This document shows, in pieces, positions 53,410 through 61,415 of a stretch of 64,000 nt of DNA. Numbering within the stretch: position 1 is the first letter of the stretch; each line of letters begins with the position of its first letter. Below the pieces are notes generated by a model. That model did not search any database and was not told the DNA's origin. It saw only the letters and a list, made by a program, of their open reading frames with translations. Source of the DNA: Caulobacteraceae bacterium (GTDB lineage Bacteria > Pseudomonadota > Alphaproteobacteria > Caulobacterales > Caulobacteraceae); NCBI GenBank assembly GCA_027489335.1, contig JAIXZX010000014.1, positions 186,001 through 250,000 on the forward strand. Direction: 5' to 3'. The translations under genes were made by a program, and so were the position numbers.

Positions 53410-54600
53410 CTAGAAGCCGTTGCTGGAGGGGATTGCCAGGCGCGGCGGGGCGCGCTTGACCCGGCCGACCCAGTCCAGATCCTCGGCCGGGACCAGGCCC
53501 TCGGCCTGGGCGACGACGGCGTCCGGCTGGGCGATAATCTCGTGCTGGACCGATGCCACCTCGATCACCTGGACATCGGGGGACGCCTCGTCCTCGCCGG
53601 AACCGCCGAGTCCGCTTGGCGCCAGGGTTTCCATGTCCTCAGCCAGGGTGGCCATTTCCACCAGACCCGGGCCAGACAGACGGTTCAGAGCCGCGACCTG
53701 GAATCCGACTGACTCATCGCCGCCATAGGCGCCGCCAAAGGCGCCGGGCAGGCCCCAGCCGCCCATCCAGCGATAGAAGATATGGGCGCCGACCGTGGCC
53801 ACCTTCATCAGGCTGGGGCTCCAGTACGGGGCCACATAGTTGGCGTGATAATGGGTGGCGTTGCCGACCCCCTTCATCACATAGCCCGACAGAGCAGCCT
53901 CGGCGACCTGACGGGCGCGGGCCCAGTCGCCCGGTTCCGGCGGCCGGCCCAGGGCGCCGTCGCAGGTGAAGGTGAACTGGCAACCGGTGGTGCGGTTCGA
54001 GCCCTGGAAGACCACGCCGCAGACGGAGTTGGGATAGGCCGGGTGGCGGACACGATTCAGCACCACCTGGGCCACGGCCCTCTGGCCGTCCAGGCTCTCA
54101 AACCGGGCCTCGTAGTAGACGGCGGCGGCCAGGCAATCGAGGGCGCGGGCCTGGTGCAGCGAGCCGCCGGAGATGCGGAAGGGCCTTGCCGCAGGATTGG
54201 GCAGGGTCGAGGTGGGGTTAGACGCGTTCCACAGGCGGGCCTGGGCTTCGTCCATGTCCTGGAGGCGCAGGATAGCCGGCTCCGGCGCGCCGCCGTCCAG
54301 GGCGTTCATGACGCCGGTCTCCCGGTCGACCCGGGCGAAGGCTGGCGTGATCTCGTGGGGCGCAAAGCGGTCGGCCAGGTTGCGCATGGCCGGGTCCATG
54401 GCGCCGGCCAGACGCTCCAGGGCCTCAGCATCAATCTCGCCGCCGGTCAGCCGGGCCAGACGGAACTCGGCGCGCTCGCCGCCCATATAGGGGGCGGCCA
54501 CGGCCAGCCCGCCCGCCAGGAGGGCGACCAGGAAAACCTGCAGCCCCGCCAGATGGTGATGACGATGTTCGGTGTCGAAAAATCGACGAAACTTCAGCAC
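53410..54600 (-). CDS. cell-wall hydrolase with SleB domain, membrane-anchored
   Basis: The 396-residue protein starts with a short basic segment and a membrane anchor (about residues 17-36, LAGLQVFLVALLAGGLAVAAPY), then a linker and a SleB-type (Hydrolase_2) domain (about 150-275) with catalytic Glu164 in AAVYYEARFES, and the typical VLNRVRHPAYPNSVCGVVFQG and QFTFTCDG motifs. The C-terminal third is rich in Glu, Asp, Ala and Val. It probably cuts peptidoglycan glycan strands. GTG 54600 was chosen because AGGGAG lies upstream; ATG 54642 is an alternative. Confidence 0.85.
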   Translation of the reverse strand: MLKFRRFFDTEHRHHHLAGLQVFLVALLAGGLAVAAPYMGGERAEFRLARLTGGEIDAEALERLAGAMDPAMRNLADRFAPHEITPAFARVDRETGVMNALDGGAPEPAILRLQDMDEAQARLWNASNPTSTLPNPAARPFRISGGSLHQARALDCLAAAVYYEARFESLDGQRAVAQVVLNRVRHPAYPNSVCGVVFQGSNRTTGCQFTFTCDGALGRPPEPGDWARARQVAEAALSGYVMKGVGNATHYHANYVAPYWSPSLMKVATVGAHIFYRWMGGWGLPGAFGGAYGGDESVGFQVAALNRLSGPGLVEMATLAEDMETLAPSGLGGSGEDEASPDVQVIEVASVQHEIIAQPDAVVAQAEGLVPAEDLDWVGRVKRAPPRLAIPSSNGF

Positions 54601-54778
54601 GCTCAGCTCCCTGACGCGCCCACCCCCGTCACCGCTTCCCATAGGCCTGGAGGCGACCGATTTCCAGCGGATTCGGAACGTCGGTTTCCAGAAATGACCC
54701 AGTTCAGGCGCGCGCGTCGCGGCGGGCGCCTTCCGCTGGCAAATTGGGCGCCGCGGGGGCGCTTCGGCCCTGCCGGGT

Positions 54779-55495
54779 CTAGCGGGGAATCTCGGCGATC
54801 TTGGTCAGAGCCACCTGGCGGTAGACCGCGCTGATCTCGAAATAGTGGCGGAAGACACCGTGGAAGCGGTCGACGGCCTGCTTGACGCCCGGCCCGCCGA
54901 TCTCGCTCTCGTCGTGCCAGTAGTCGTCCAGCACCATCATACCGCCCACCTCCAGCAGAGCCGCGCAATAGGCCAGGTCCACCATCACCGCCCAGGCGGT
55001 GTGGCTGCCGTCCACATAGATCAGGTCGTAGCGCTCGCCGCGCTCCAGCATCTTGGGCAGCTCATAGGTGGAAAAGCCCTTGTGGGTGGTCAGGCCGGTG
55101 AAGCCGAGCTTGCCCATGTTGCGGTGAAACCGAGGCTCGACCGCATGGTATTTTTCTTCCGGATTCAGGGCTTCATCGAACCAGGGGTCGATGACCGTCA
55201 CATCCAGCTTGGCCGGCAGCAGCCAGTCCATGAAGGCCAGGTTCCGGCCTTCATAGGCGCCGATCTCGAGGTAGCGGATCTGGCCGCGGGTGGCGGCGAA
55301 GTCCCGCAGCAGGGGCGCCACATAGGGGATGTTGTTGTCAGCCCACTCGGTGGTGAACTCAAAGCCCATGGCCTGGCAGTGGGCCGCAAACGCCGCCGCG
55401 TCCTGGCTGGACCTGGGCCGTCCCAGCATGGTCTGGGCGAACTGCGGCGCAAAGCGGCCGTTCAGGGTGGCGAGCGCGCGGATCGGATCGGCCAA
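54779..55495 (-). CDS. class I SAM-dependent methyltransferase (Methyltransf_24-like)
   Basis: The 238-residue protein has a class I methyltransferase fold: motif I IRYLEIGAYEGRNLAFMDWLL, strand with TVIDPWFD, and motif IV region DLIYVDGSHTAWAVMVDLAYC followed by GGMMVLDDYWHD. The substrate is unknown. Start is a TTG at 55495: no ATG lies near the expected N-terminus, and GGAG sits eight bases before the TTG; the annotated frame extends upstream to an unlikely ATG at 55756. Confidence 0.8.
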   Translation of the reverse strand: MADPIRALATLNGRFAPQFAQTMLGRPRSSQDAAAFAAHCQAMGFEFTTEWADNNIPYVAPLLRDFAATRGQIRYLEIGAYEGRNLAFMDWLLPAKLDVTVIDPWFDEALNPEEKYHAVEPRFHRNMGKLGFTGLTTHKGFSTYELPKMLERGERYDLIYVDGSHTAWAVMVDLAYCAALLEVGGMMVLDDYWHDESEIGGPGVKQAVDRFHGVFRHYFEISAVYRQVALTKIAEIPR

Positions 55496-55676
55496 GACGA
55501 AAGCTCCATCGAAGGTCTCCGTCTGGCATAGCCGCCAAGCCGTTAAGGAAGGGTCGCGAGCGCCCCGTGGTGAAACGGCGCATCCTTTTTTGTCCCGCCC
55601 TTTGTCGGGGTGCGGGGGCCTGTATCGTCCTCGGCTCATGGACCGGCCGCTGCTGGCCGACAGAGGGAGACGCGCG

Positions 55677-56102
55677 ATGCGGGTGATGGTGTTCGTCAAG
55701 GCGACGGCTGACAGCGAGGCCGGGATCATGCCCGGCAGCGACCTGCTGGAGGCCATGGGCCGCTACAACGAGCTTCTGGTGGAGGCCGGGATCATGAAGG
55801 AGGGCGATGGCCTCAAGCCGACCTCCTTCGGCAAGCGCGTGGCCTTTGACGGGGAGGCCCGCACTGTCATCGACGGCCCCTTCGCCGAGACTAAGGAGGT
55901 GGTGGCCGGCTACTGGATCTGGGAGGTCAAGGACATGGAGGAGGCCGTGGCCTGGGTGAAGCGCTGCCCCAATCCCATGCCCGGCCCCAGCGAGATCGAG
56001 ATCCGCCCCTTCTACGAGATGTCCGATTTCGACTCGATCATGACCCCGGAGGCCGAGGCGGTTCACGGCCGCGTCGCCGACAAGCTCGCGGGCCAGGGGT
56101 AG
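55677..56102 (+). CDS. YciI/DGPF-domain protein
   Basis: The 141-residue protein belongs to the YCII-related (DGPF) family, with the usual MRVMVFVKATADSEAG start and the DGPFAETKEVVAGYWI motif, followed by the Glu-rich helix EEAVAWVKRCPNP. It forms a ferredoxin-like barrel; enzymic roles are not clear, though relatives are linked to small-molecule decarboxylation and act near ECF sigma factors. GGGAGA precedes ATG 55677. No sigma factor is next door; the following gap is filled with repeats. Confidence 0.88.
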   Translation: MRVMVFVKATADSEAGIMPGSDLLEAMGRYNELLVEAGIMKEGDGLKPTSFGKRVAFDGEARTVIDGPFAETKEVVAGYWIWEVKDMEEAVAWVKRCPNPMPGPSEIEIRPFYEMSDFDSIMTPEAEAVHGRVADKLAGQG

Positions 56103-56114
56103 GGGCCCTGCGAG

Positions 56115-56230
56115 CGCCCTCGTCCTTCGAGGCCGCTTCGCGGCGCCTCAGGATGAGGGCGACTGCACGACCCTGCCTCACTCCACCCTCCTCATGCTGA
56201 GGTGCGAGCGGAAGCGAGCCTCGAAGCACG
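56115..56230. repeat. intergenic hairpin repeat (family C)
   Basis: The left half (56115-56160) forms a long stem of GCCCTC.../...GAGGGC with a TTCGAGGC/GCGCCTC inner stem. The right half (about 56190-56230) has GAGGTGCGAGC and GAGCCTCG arms. CCTTCGAGGC-type elements of this kind are widely dispersed in alphaproteobacteria. It occupies much of the gap between the YciI gene and the Rieske gene. Confidence 0.6.
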
Positions 56231-56245
56231 CAATGCCCTTTCCCC

Positions 56246-56331
56246 CGTCACCCCCGGGCTTGACCCGGGGGTCCATGCACACGAAGGCGAGCCCGGTGTT
56301 CATGGATGGTCGGATCAAGTCCGAGCATGAC
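56246..56331. repeat. dispersed two-hairpin intergenic repeat, family A copy 3
   Basis: Begins CGTCA. Hairpin one has perfect arms CCCCCGGG/CCCGGGGG (56251-56258 and 56264-56271) around CTTGA. Hairpin two (56306-56328) has 9-bp arms ATGGTCGGA/TCCGAGCAT with one mismatch around TCAAG. The spacer again carries TCCATGCACAC and GTGTTCATGGA. It lies immediately beside the family C element. Confidence 0.78.
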
Positions 56332-56364
56332 TATGGAGGGGTGTTGCGCGAAGCCCTCAGCGCC

Positions 56365-56721
56365 TCACGCCGTGACCACTCGCCCCTCGCGGACCTCCAC
56401 CGGCCAGGGGCTGAGCCGCTCGCCGAAGCAGGGGCCGGCGACGCATTCGCCGGTGAGCGGGGTGAACAGGGCGCCGTGGCCGGCGCAGAGGATGTGGCGG
56501 TGGTCCCGGGTCAGGTAGCGGTCGTCGAGGGCCGAGAGCGGCCAGCCGGCGTGAGGACATGAATCCACATAGCCGCGGATCTCCTCGCCCACACGGACCA
56601 CGACGCCGGCGAACATGGCCGCCTCGGCGCGAAACCGGAAGCTCTTGGCGCCGGGTTCTCTGATCTCATCGATGGCGCAGAGATCGGTCCCGGCGGCGGG
56701 TCTGGCGGGGTTGCCGCTCAA
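56365..56721 (-). CDS. Rieske [2Fe-2S] ferredoxin-like protein
   Basis: The 118-residue protein carries a Rieske cluster motif: Cys55-Pro-His57 in DSCPHAGWPL and Cys79 with His82 in LCAGHGALF. It is the size of a stand-alone Rieske ferredoxin (about 110 residues), as found in dioxygenase electron chains, not in a bc1 subunit (no membrane helix). The start is a TTG at 56721 which overlaps the yciI stop (TTGA), so it is coupled to the tsaD-gpsA-yciI genes. Partner reductase not seen. Confidence 0.88.
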   Translation of the reverse strand: MSGNPARPAAGTDLCAIDEIREPGAKSFRFRAEAAMFAGVVVRVGEEIRGYVDSCPHAGWPLSALDDRYLTRDHRHILCAGHGALFTPLTGECVAGPCFGERLSPWPVEVREGRVVTA

Positions 56722-57005
56722 GCCAGGGCCCCGCGGGTGATCTTCATGGCCGAGATCTCCACCCGTTCGAACACGCCGGCGGACTTGTAGGGATCAGCCG
56801 CGCTGAACGCCTGAACCTCAGCGAGGGTCTCGGCCTCATAGAGGATGAGCGAACCCGCCATCTCGCCGGCCTCGTCCAGAAGGGGACCGGCCAGCTTCAC
56901 GCGCTCCAGATGCTCGCCGATATAGGCCAGATGCGCCTCGCGCACGGCCATGCGCTCAGACAGCGCATTCTTCTTGTCGAAGCACATCAGCACAAAGATC
57001 GTCAT
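56718..57005 (-). CDS. YciI-like protein
   Basis: The 95-residue protein is a compact YciI-family member ([32 protein letters not shown] start; later [33 protein letters not shown]). It is shorter than the DGPF-type protein at 55677 and belongs to the YciI rather than the DGPF branch. Its ATG at 57005 overlaps the gpsA stop by four bases (ATGA). Role unknown; coupling to gpsA is conserved-looking but unproven. Confidence 0.88.
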   Translation of the reverse strand: MTIFVLMCFDKKNALSERMAVREAHLAYIGEHLERVKLAGPLLDEAGEMAGSLILYEAETLAEVQAFSAADPYKSAGVFERVEISAMKITRGALA

Positions 57006-58015
57006 TCGGAGTCCTCGCGTTCGTCTTTCAGGGGGCGGGAGAGCAGGCCTGCAATGGCCGCATCGACGCCAACCTCGCCGGCCAGGATGGCGGCGACCGC
57101 CTCGCAGATGGGGGTCTCGACGCCGAGCTTCGCAGACAGCTGACGCACGGCGGGCGCAGACGCCACGCCCTCGGCCACTGAGAGCTTGCCGGCCAGGGCC
57201 TGGTCCAGGGTCTGGCCGCCGCCCAGCGCCAGGCCGACGCTCATATTGCGCGACTGCGGGCTGGAGCAGGTCAGCACCAGGTCGCCGAGGCCGCAAAGGC
57301 CGGCCACGGTCTCGGGCCGGCCGCCCAGGGCCACAGCCACCCGGGTCATTTCCGCAAAGCCTCGGGTGATGAGCGCGGCGTGGGCCGAGCGTCCCAGGCC
57401 GCGGCCCTCGACGATGCCGCAGGCGATGGCCAGCACATTCTTGATCGCCCCGCCCACCTCGGCGCCGATCATGTCCGGGGCGTAGTAGGGGCGGAAGGCC
57501 GGCAGGGCGATGGCCTCGGCCAGGGCGTGACCCAGGGCCTCGTCCGGACAGGCCAGCGTCACGGCGGTGGGCAGGCCCCGGGCCACCTCGCCGGCGAAGC
57601 TCGGTCCCGACAGCACGGCGGGCGCGGCGTCCGGCAGGGTCTCGGCCAGGACCTCCGTCATCAGCTTCAGCGAGCCCTGCTCCACCCCCTTGGCGCAGAG
57701 CAGGATGGGCAGGCCCGGCTTGGCGTGGGGGGCGAAGGCTGTGAGCGCGGCCCGCAGATGCTGGGCGGGCGCCACCATCAGGATCAGATCAGCGTCGGCC
57801 AGGTCGGCCAGGTCGCCGGTGCAGGCCAGGGCCTTGTCCAGAGGCACGCCTGGCAGGAAGAGGGTGTTCTCGCCGGACTCGCTGATGGCTGTGACCACCT
57901 CAGGCTCCCGGGCCCACAGGGTGGTGTCTAGACCAGCCCGGACGCAGACCTGGGCGAGTGCGGTGCCCCAGGCGCCGGCGCCGATGACTCCGGCGCGTTT
58001 GATGGTCTGGCTCAT
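57002..58015 (-). CDS. gpsA: glycerol-3-phosphate dehydrogenase [NAD(P)+]
   Basis: GpsA reduces dihydroxyacetone phosphate to sn-glycerol 3-phosphate for phospholipid synthesis. The 337-residue protein has [12 protein letters not shown] as its NAD(P)-binding motif (residues 12-23), then [29 protein letters not shown] and the C-terminal [20 protein letters not shown] 58015 overlaps the tsaD stop (ATGA), and the stop overlaps the yciI start. tsaD-gpsA adjacency is widespread in alphaproteobacteria. Confidence 0.97.
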   Translation of the reverse strand: MSQTIKRAGVIGAGAWGTALAQVCVRAGLDTTLWAREPEVVTAISESGENTLFLPGVPLDKALACTGDLADLADADLILMVAPAQHLRAALTAFAPHAKPGLPILLCAKGVEQGSLKLMTEVLAETLPDAAPAVLSGPSFAGEVARGLPTAVTLACPDEALGHALAEAIALPAFRPYYAPDMIGAEVGGAIKNVLAIACGIVEGRGLGRSAHAALITRGFAEMTRVAVALGGRPETVAGLCGLGDLVLTCSSPQSRNMSVGLALGGGQTLDQALAGKLSVAEGVASAPAVRQLSAKLGVETPICEAVAAILAGEVGVDAAIAGLLSRPLKDEREDSE

Positions 58016-59100
58016 GCCTTGGCGCCCTTTCGGCCGGCGAGGTGGCTGGGATTGGCGGCGGCCGCGGCGGCGTCGAGCGGCCAGCGGGGACGGGCCGGGG
58101 CGTCCAGGGGATCGCTGATCCCGAGCGCCAGCCGTTCGGCGCCGGCCAGGGCGATCATGGCGGCGTTGTCGGTGCAGTAGGCCAGCGGCGGGGCGGTGAA
58201 GGAAAAGCCCCGCGCACGGGCGGCCTCTTCCAGGACCGCGCGGACCGCCCCATTGGCCGCCACCCCGCCAGCCACCACGAAGCGCAGGGCCGCGCCTGCG
58301 TGGGCTAGCGCGTAGATGTCCATGGCTCGCTCGGTGCGTTCGCGCAGCTGGCGGGCGATGGCGGTCTGGACCGCGGCGGCCAGGTCCCGGCGCTCAGGCT
58401 GCGTGGTCAGGCCCTCGGCGATCCGGGCCGCGGCGGTCTTGAGGCCCGAAAAGGAAAAGTCGCAGTCCTTGTGCCCCAGTCGCGCCCGCGTCAGGGCGTA
58501 GCGCTCAGGATCGCCGCCGACGGCCAGTTTTTCCAGGGCCGGCCCGCCGGGATAGGGCAGGCCGAGGGTCTTGGCGATCTTGTCGAAGGCCTCGCCGGCC
58601 GCATCGTCCATGGTGGTCCCCAGGCGACGGCAGGCGCCGACCCCGGCCACCTCCAGCAGCTGGCAATGGCCGCCGGACACCAGCAGCAGCAGGAAGGGGT
58701 AGGCCACCTCCGCCCCAAGCCGGGCGGAGACCGCATGGCCCTCCAGGTGGTTGACCGCCACCAGGGGCAGGGACCGGGCGAGCGCCACGGCCTTGCCAAA
58801 GGCCAGGCCCACCATCACCCCGCCCACCAGGCCCGGGCCGGCGGTGGCCGCCACCCCGTCCAGATCGTCATAGGAAAGACCGGCCTCGCTCATGGCCTGG
58901 GCGGCGATGGCGTCGATGGCCTCCACGTGGGAGCGGGCGGCGATCTCGGGCACCACCCCGCCGTAGGGGGCGTGCTGGGCGATCTGGCTGGCGATCACAG
59001 AGGACATCACCTGCACCCGACCTTCGGCGTCCAGGCGCACCACGGCGGCGGCGGTTTCGTCGCAGCTGGTCTCCAGCCCCAGGACCGTGTGGCCGGTCAT
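58012..59100 (-). CDS. tsaD: tRNA t6A threonylcarbamoyltransferase TsaD
   Basis: TsaD transfers the threonylcarbamoyl group from TC-AMP to A37 of tRNAs reading ANN codons. The 362-residue protein starts [17 protein letters not shown] and has the metal-binding motif His118-x3-His122 in [10 protein letters not shown], with [17 protein letters not shown] and [16 protein letters not shown] towards the end. I chose ATG 59100; ATG 59148 would add 16 residues. Divergent from hemC with at most 72 bases between, so the two promoters must overlap. Confidence 0.95.
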   Translation of the reverse strand: MTGHTVLGLETSCDETAAAVVRLDAEGRVQVMSSVIASQIAQHAPYGGVVPEIAARSHVEAIDAIAAQAMSEAGLSYDDLDGVAATAGPGLVGGVMVGLAFGKAVALARSLPLVAVNHLEGHAVSARLGAEVAYPFLLLLVSGGHCQLLEVAGVGACRRLGTTMDDAAGEAFDKIAKTLGLPYPGGPALEKLAVGGDPERYALTRARLGHKDCDFSFSGLKTAAARIAEGLTTQPERRDLAAAVQTAIARQLRERTERAMDIYALAHAGAALRFVVAGGVAANGAVRAVLEEAARARGFSFTAPPLAYCTDNAAMIALAGAERLALGISDPLDAPARPRWPLDAAAAAANPSHLAGRKGAKA

Positions 59101-59172
59101 CTGGTTGCGGCCAAGGCGCCTGTCCTGTAGCAGCGGGCTGTCAGTCATCGCATCGCAGGTAGACCGCTCACC

Positions 59173-60135
59173 GTGTCTTCGCAACCGCCCGTCGTCCGCA
59201 TCGGGGCTCGTGGGTCCCAGCTCTCCCTGGCTCAGGCCGGCCAGATGCAGCGCCGTATTGCTGCAGCGCTCGGCGCCGCGCCGGAGGACGCCGAGAAGGT
59301 GGCCCCCCTGATCGTGATCCGCACCTCAGGCGATCAGATCCAGGATCGGCGCCTGCTGGAGGTTGGCGGCAAGGCCCTGTTCACCAAGGAGATCGAGGAG
59401 GCGATGCTGGACGGCCGGATCGACTGCGCGGTCCATTCCATGAAGGATATGCCCGCCGTCCTGCCGCCGGGGCTGGTCATCGCCGCCATCCCCGAGCGGG
59501 AAGATCCCCGCGACGCGTTCCTCAGCCGCGAGGCCCGCACCCTGGAAGACCTGCCGAAGGGCGCCAAGCTCGGCACCGCCAGCCTGCGCCGCCAGGCCCA
59601 GAGCCTGCACGCTCGCCCCGACCTGGACGTCCAGCTGCTGCGAGGCAATGTCGGCACTCGCATGGCCAAGCTGGAGGCCGGCGAGTACGACGCCATCATT
59701 CTGGCGCTCTCGGGTCTCAAGCGCCTGGGCCTGGATGGCGCCGCCAAGAGCTTCATCGATCCTGTTGCGCGCCCGCCCGCGCCCGGCCAGGGAGCGCTGG
59801 CCATCGAGACCCGCGAGGCTGATCAAGGCCAGCCGTGGCTGGCGGCCCTGCGCGATGTGGACACCACCATCACGGTGGCGGCCGAACGGGGCGCCATGGC
59901 GGCCCTGGAAAGCTCCTGCCGCACGCCGATCGGCGCCTATGCCACCCTGAAAGCCGGCCAGCTCTTCCTGATCGTCGAGGCTCTGTCGCCGGACGGCCGC
60001 CTGCGCTTCCGCCGGGAAGAGGGCCTGGACCTGAGCGCCGCCCCTGACGCGGCGGTGGCGGCCCGGGAGCTTGGCCTGAAGCTGGGCGCCGAGCTTCGCG
60101 ACGAGGCCGGCGACGCGATCATCCTGCCGGAATAG
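59173..60135 (+). CDS. hemC: hydroxymethylbilane synthase (porphobilinogen deaminase)
   Basis: HemC polymerises four porphobilinogens to hydroxymethylbilane for haem, cobalamin and related tetrapyrroles. The 320-residue protein has IGARGSQLSLAQAG, the basic cluster GTASLRRQAQ, and the dipyrromethane cofactor-attaching Cys249 in ALESSCRTPIGAY. Its GTG start at 59173 lies 72 bases from tsaD. hemD follows after 48 bases in the same direction. Confidence 0.97.
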   Translation: MSSQPPVVRIGARGSQLSLAQAGQMQRRIAAALGAAPEDAEKVAPLIVIRTSGDQIQDRRLLEVGGKALFTKEIEEAMLDGRIDCAVHSMKDMPAVLPPGLVIAAIPEREDPRDAFLSREARTLEDLPKGAKLGTASLRRQAQSLHARPDLDVQLLRGNVGTRMAKLEAGEYDAIILALSGLKRLGLDGAAKSFIDPVARPPAPGQGALAIETREADQGQPWLAALRDVDTTITVAAERGAMAALESSCRTPIGAYATLKAGQLFLIVEALSPDGRLRFRREEGLDLSAAPDAAVAARELGLKLGAELRDEAGDAIILPE

Positions 60136-60183
60136 GCTGTTGCGGGGTTGCATCGCCCCTGCGGCTCAAGCTTTGCTGGCGCC

Positions 60184-60912
60184 ATGACCGCATCCCCCCG
60201 GCGTCTCATCTGGATCACGCGGGCCGAGCCCGGCGCCACGGCCACCGCCGCTCGCCTGCGGTCCCTGGGCCATATGCCGCTGGTTTTGCCGCTTCTCGAG
60301 GTGCGCCCCGTCACGGGCACGGCGCCGGACCTCACCGGGGTCGGGGCGCTCGCCTTCACCAGCGCCAATGGGGTGCGCGCCTTTGCTCAGCTCACCGAGG
60401 TCCGCGCCCTGCCGGTCTTCGCCGTGGGCGCGGCCTGCGCCCAGGCCGCCCGGGCGGCAGGCTTTCGTCAGGTGCTGTCGGCCGACGGTGATGTGGCTGC
60501 GCTGGCCGCCGGCATCGCCAGCCGGGCCGAAGAGTTCCGCGGGCCGGTGCTGCATCCGGCCGCCACCGAGCCGGCGGGCGACCTGGCCGGTGCGCTGGCC
60601 AAGGCCGGGGTCGCATCCCGCACCCTGCCCATCTATGAGACCGTCCCGGTGACCCCGCCCGCCGCCGCCCTCAATCAGGCGCTGAGGGCCGAGGCGGCCC
60701 TGCTCTATTCCCCGAAGGCCGCCCGACAGCTGGCCGTGCTCATGCGCGGGCGCCAGGCGCCGGACCTGCGGGCGCTCTGCCTCTCCAAGGCCGTCGCCAA
60801 GCCCCTGGCCCGGGCGCGGATCGGCCCGAGGGCCTATGCGCCAGTGCCCCTGGAATCCGCCCTTCTGAACCTGATCGACCGGGCCGCACCGCCGGTGGCC
60901 GAGGCCTCGTGA
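60184..60912 (+). CDS. hemD: uroporphyrinogen-III synthase
   Basis: HemD cyclises hydroxymethylbilane with inversion of ring D to form uroporphyrinogen III. The 242-residue protein fits the variable HemD family: WITRAEPGATATAARLRSLGHMPLVLPLLEVRP at the N-terminus, ALAFTSANGVRAFA, VGAACAQAARAAGF, and ALLYSPKAARQLAVLM in the second half. ATG 60184 was chosen. Its stop overlaps a GTG (GTGA) that opens a small membrane protein. Confidence 0.93.
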   Translation: MTASPRRLIWITRAEPGATATAARLRSLGHMPLVLPLLEVRPVTGTAPDLTGVGALAFTSANGVRAFAQLTEVRALPVFAVGAACAQAARAAGFRQVLSADGDVAALAAGIASRAEEFRGPVLHPAATEPAGDLAGALAKAGVASRTLPIYETVPVTPPAAALNQALRAEAALLYSPKAARQLAVLMRGRQAPDLRALCLSKAVAKPLARARIGPRAYAPVPLESALLNLIDRAAPPVAEAS

Positions 60913-61079
60913 GCGACCCGCCGCCGCCCGGCGATCCAGACGAAGACGACGCCGGAGCCCGCCCCTCTGGCCCGCTGCTGGGCCTGCGGTTCTGGCTGCT
61001 CATCGTCTTCACGGTCGTCTGCATCGCCGCAGGCCTCGGGGTGGCCCGCCTGGGCCCCGTTCTGTTCCCCGCGCCGTGA
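60909..61079 (+). CDS. small single-pass membrane protein after hemD
   Basis: A 56-residue protein starting VSDPPPPGDPDEDDAG with an acidic proline-rich N-terminus and one membrane helix (about residues 23-46, LLGLRFWLLIVFTVVCIAAGLGVA). Its GTG start overlaps the hemD stop in GTGA, and the reading frame is clean to TGA at 61079, so I consider it real. In many alphaproteobacteria hemD is followed by a larger mitofilin-like haem-biosynthesis-associated gene; here only this short protein occurs. Function unknown. Confidence 0.6.
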   Translation: MSDPPPPGDPDEDDAGARPSGPLLGLRFWLLIVFTVVCIAAGLGVARLGPVLFPAP

Positions 61080-61092
61080 ACTAAGCAGGCGC

Positions 61093-61120
61093 TTGGCGAG
61101 CGGGCCAAGAGCCGCTAAAT
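61093..61120 (+). promoter_or_regulatory. candidate promoter for tRNA-Thr
   Basis: TTGGCG (61093-61098) and CTAAAT (61115-61120) with a 16-base spacer lie about 50 bases before tRNA-Thr. CTTGGC/GCCAAG (61092-61097, 61104-61109) also forms a small inverted repeat across it, so it could instead be part of the hemD operon end. Confidence 0.38.
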
Positions 61121-61169
61121 AGCCCGCCCGGACGTAAGCCTCGCCCCTGGCGCGGCCACGTCGTCACGG

Positions 61170-61245
61170 GCCGCCTTAGCTCAGCCGGTAGAGCGGCGCA
61201 TTCGTAATGCGTAGGTCAGGTGTTCGAGTCACCTAGGCGGCACCA
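61170..61245 (+). tRNA. tRNA-Thr, anticodon CGT, with encoded CCA
   Basis: Acceptor arms GCCGCCT and AGGCGGC pair, the D loop is TAGCTCAGCCGGTAGAGC, the anticodon loop ATTCGTAAT gives CGT (decoding ACG), and the T arm is GGTGTTCGAGTCACC. The 3' ACCA is encoded, unlike tRNA-Ser at 9134. The downstream region to 61415 holds no gene. Confidence 0.95.
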
Positions 61246-61415
61246 CCCTCTTCCCGCAAAGCCGCCGGCGAGCGCGGCAGGGTTGCACTCTGACAGGATT
61301 GATACTCAAACCGAGTAACGAGGTTCTGTGAAGGGCGTTGGGGCGAGGAGAATCTCATCCCTCGTTAAGGGCTTCAGGGCGTCATGCGGGTCTCACATCT
61401 GGGACATATCGTCGC

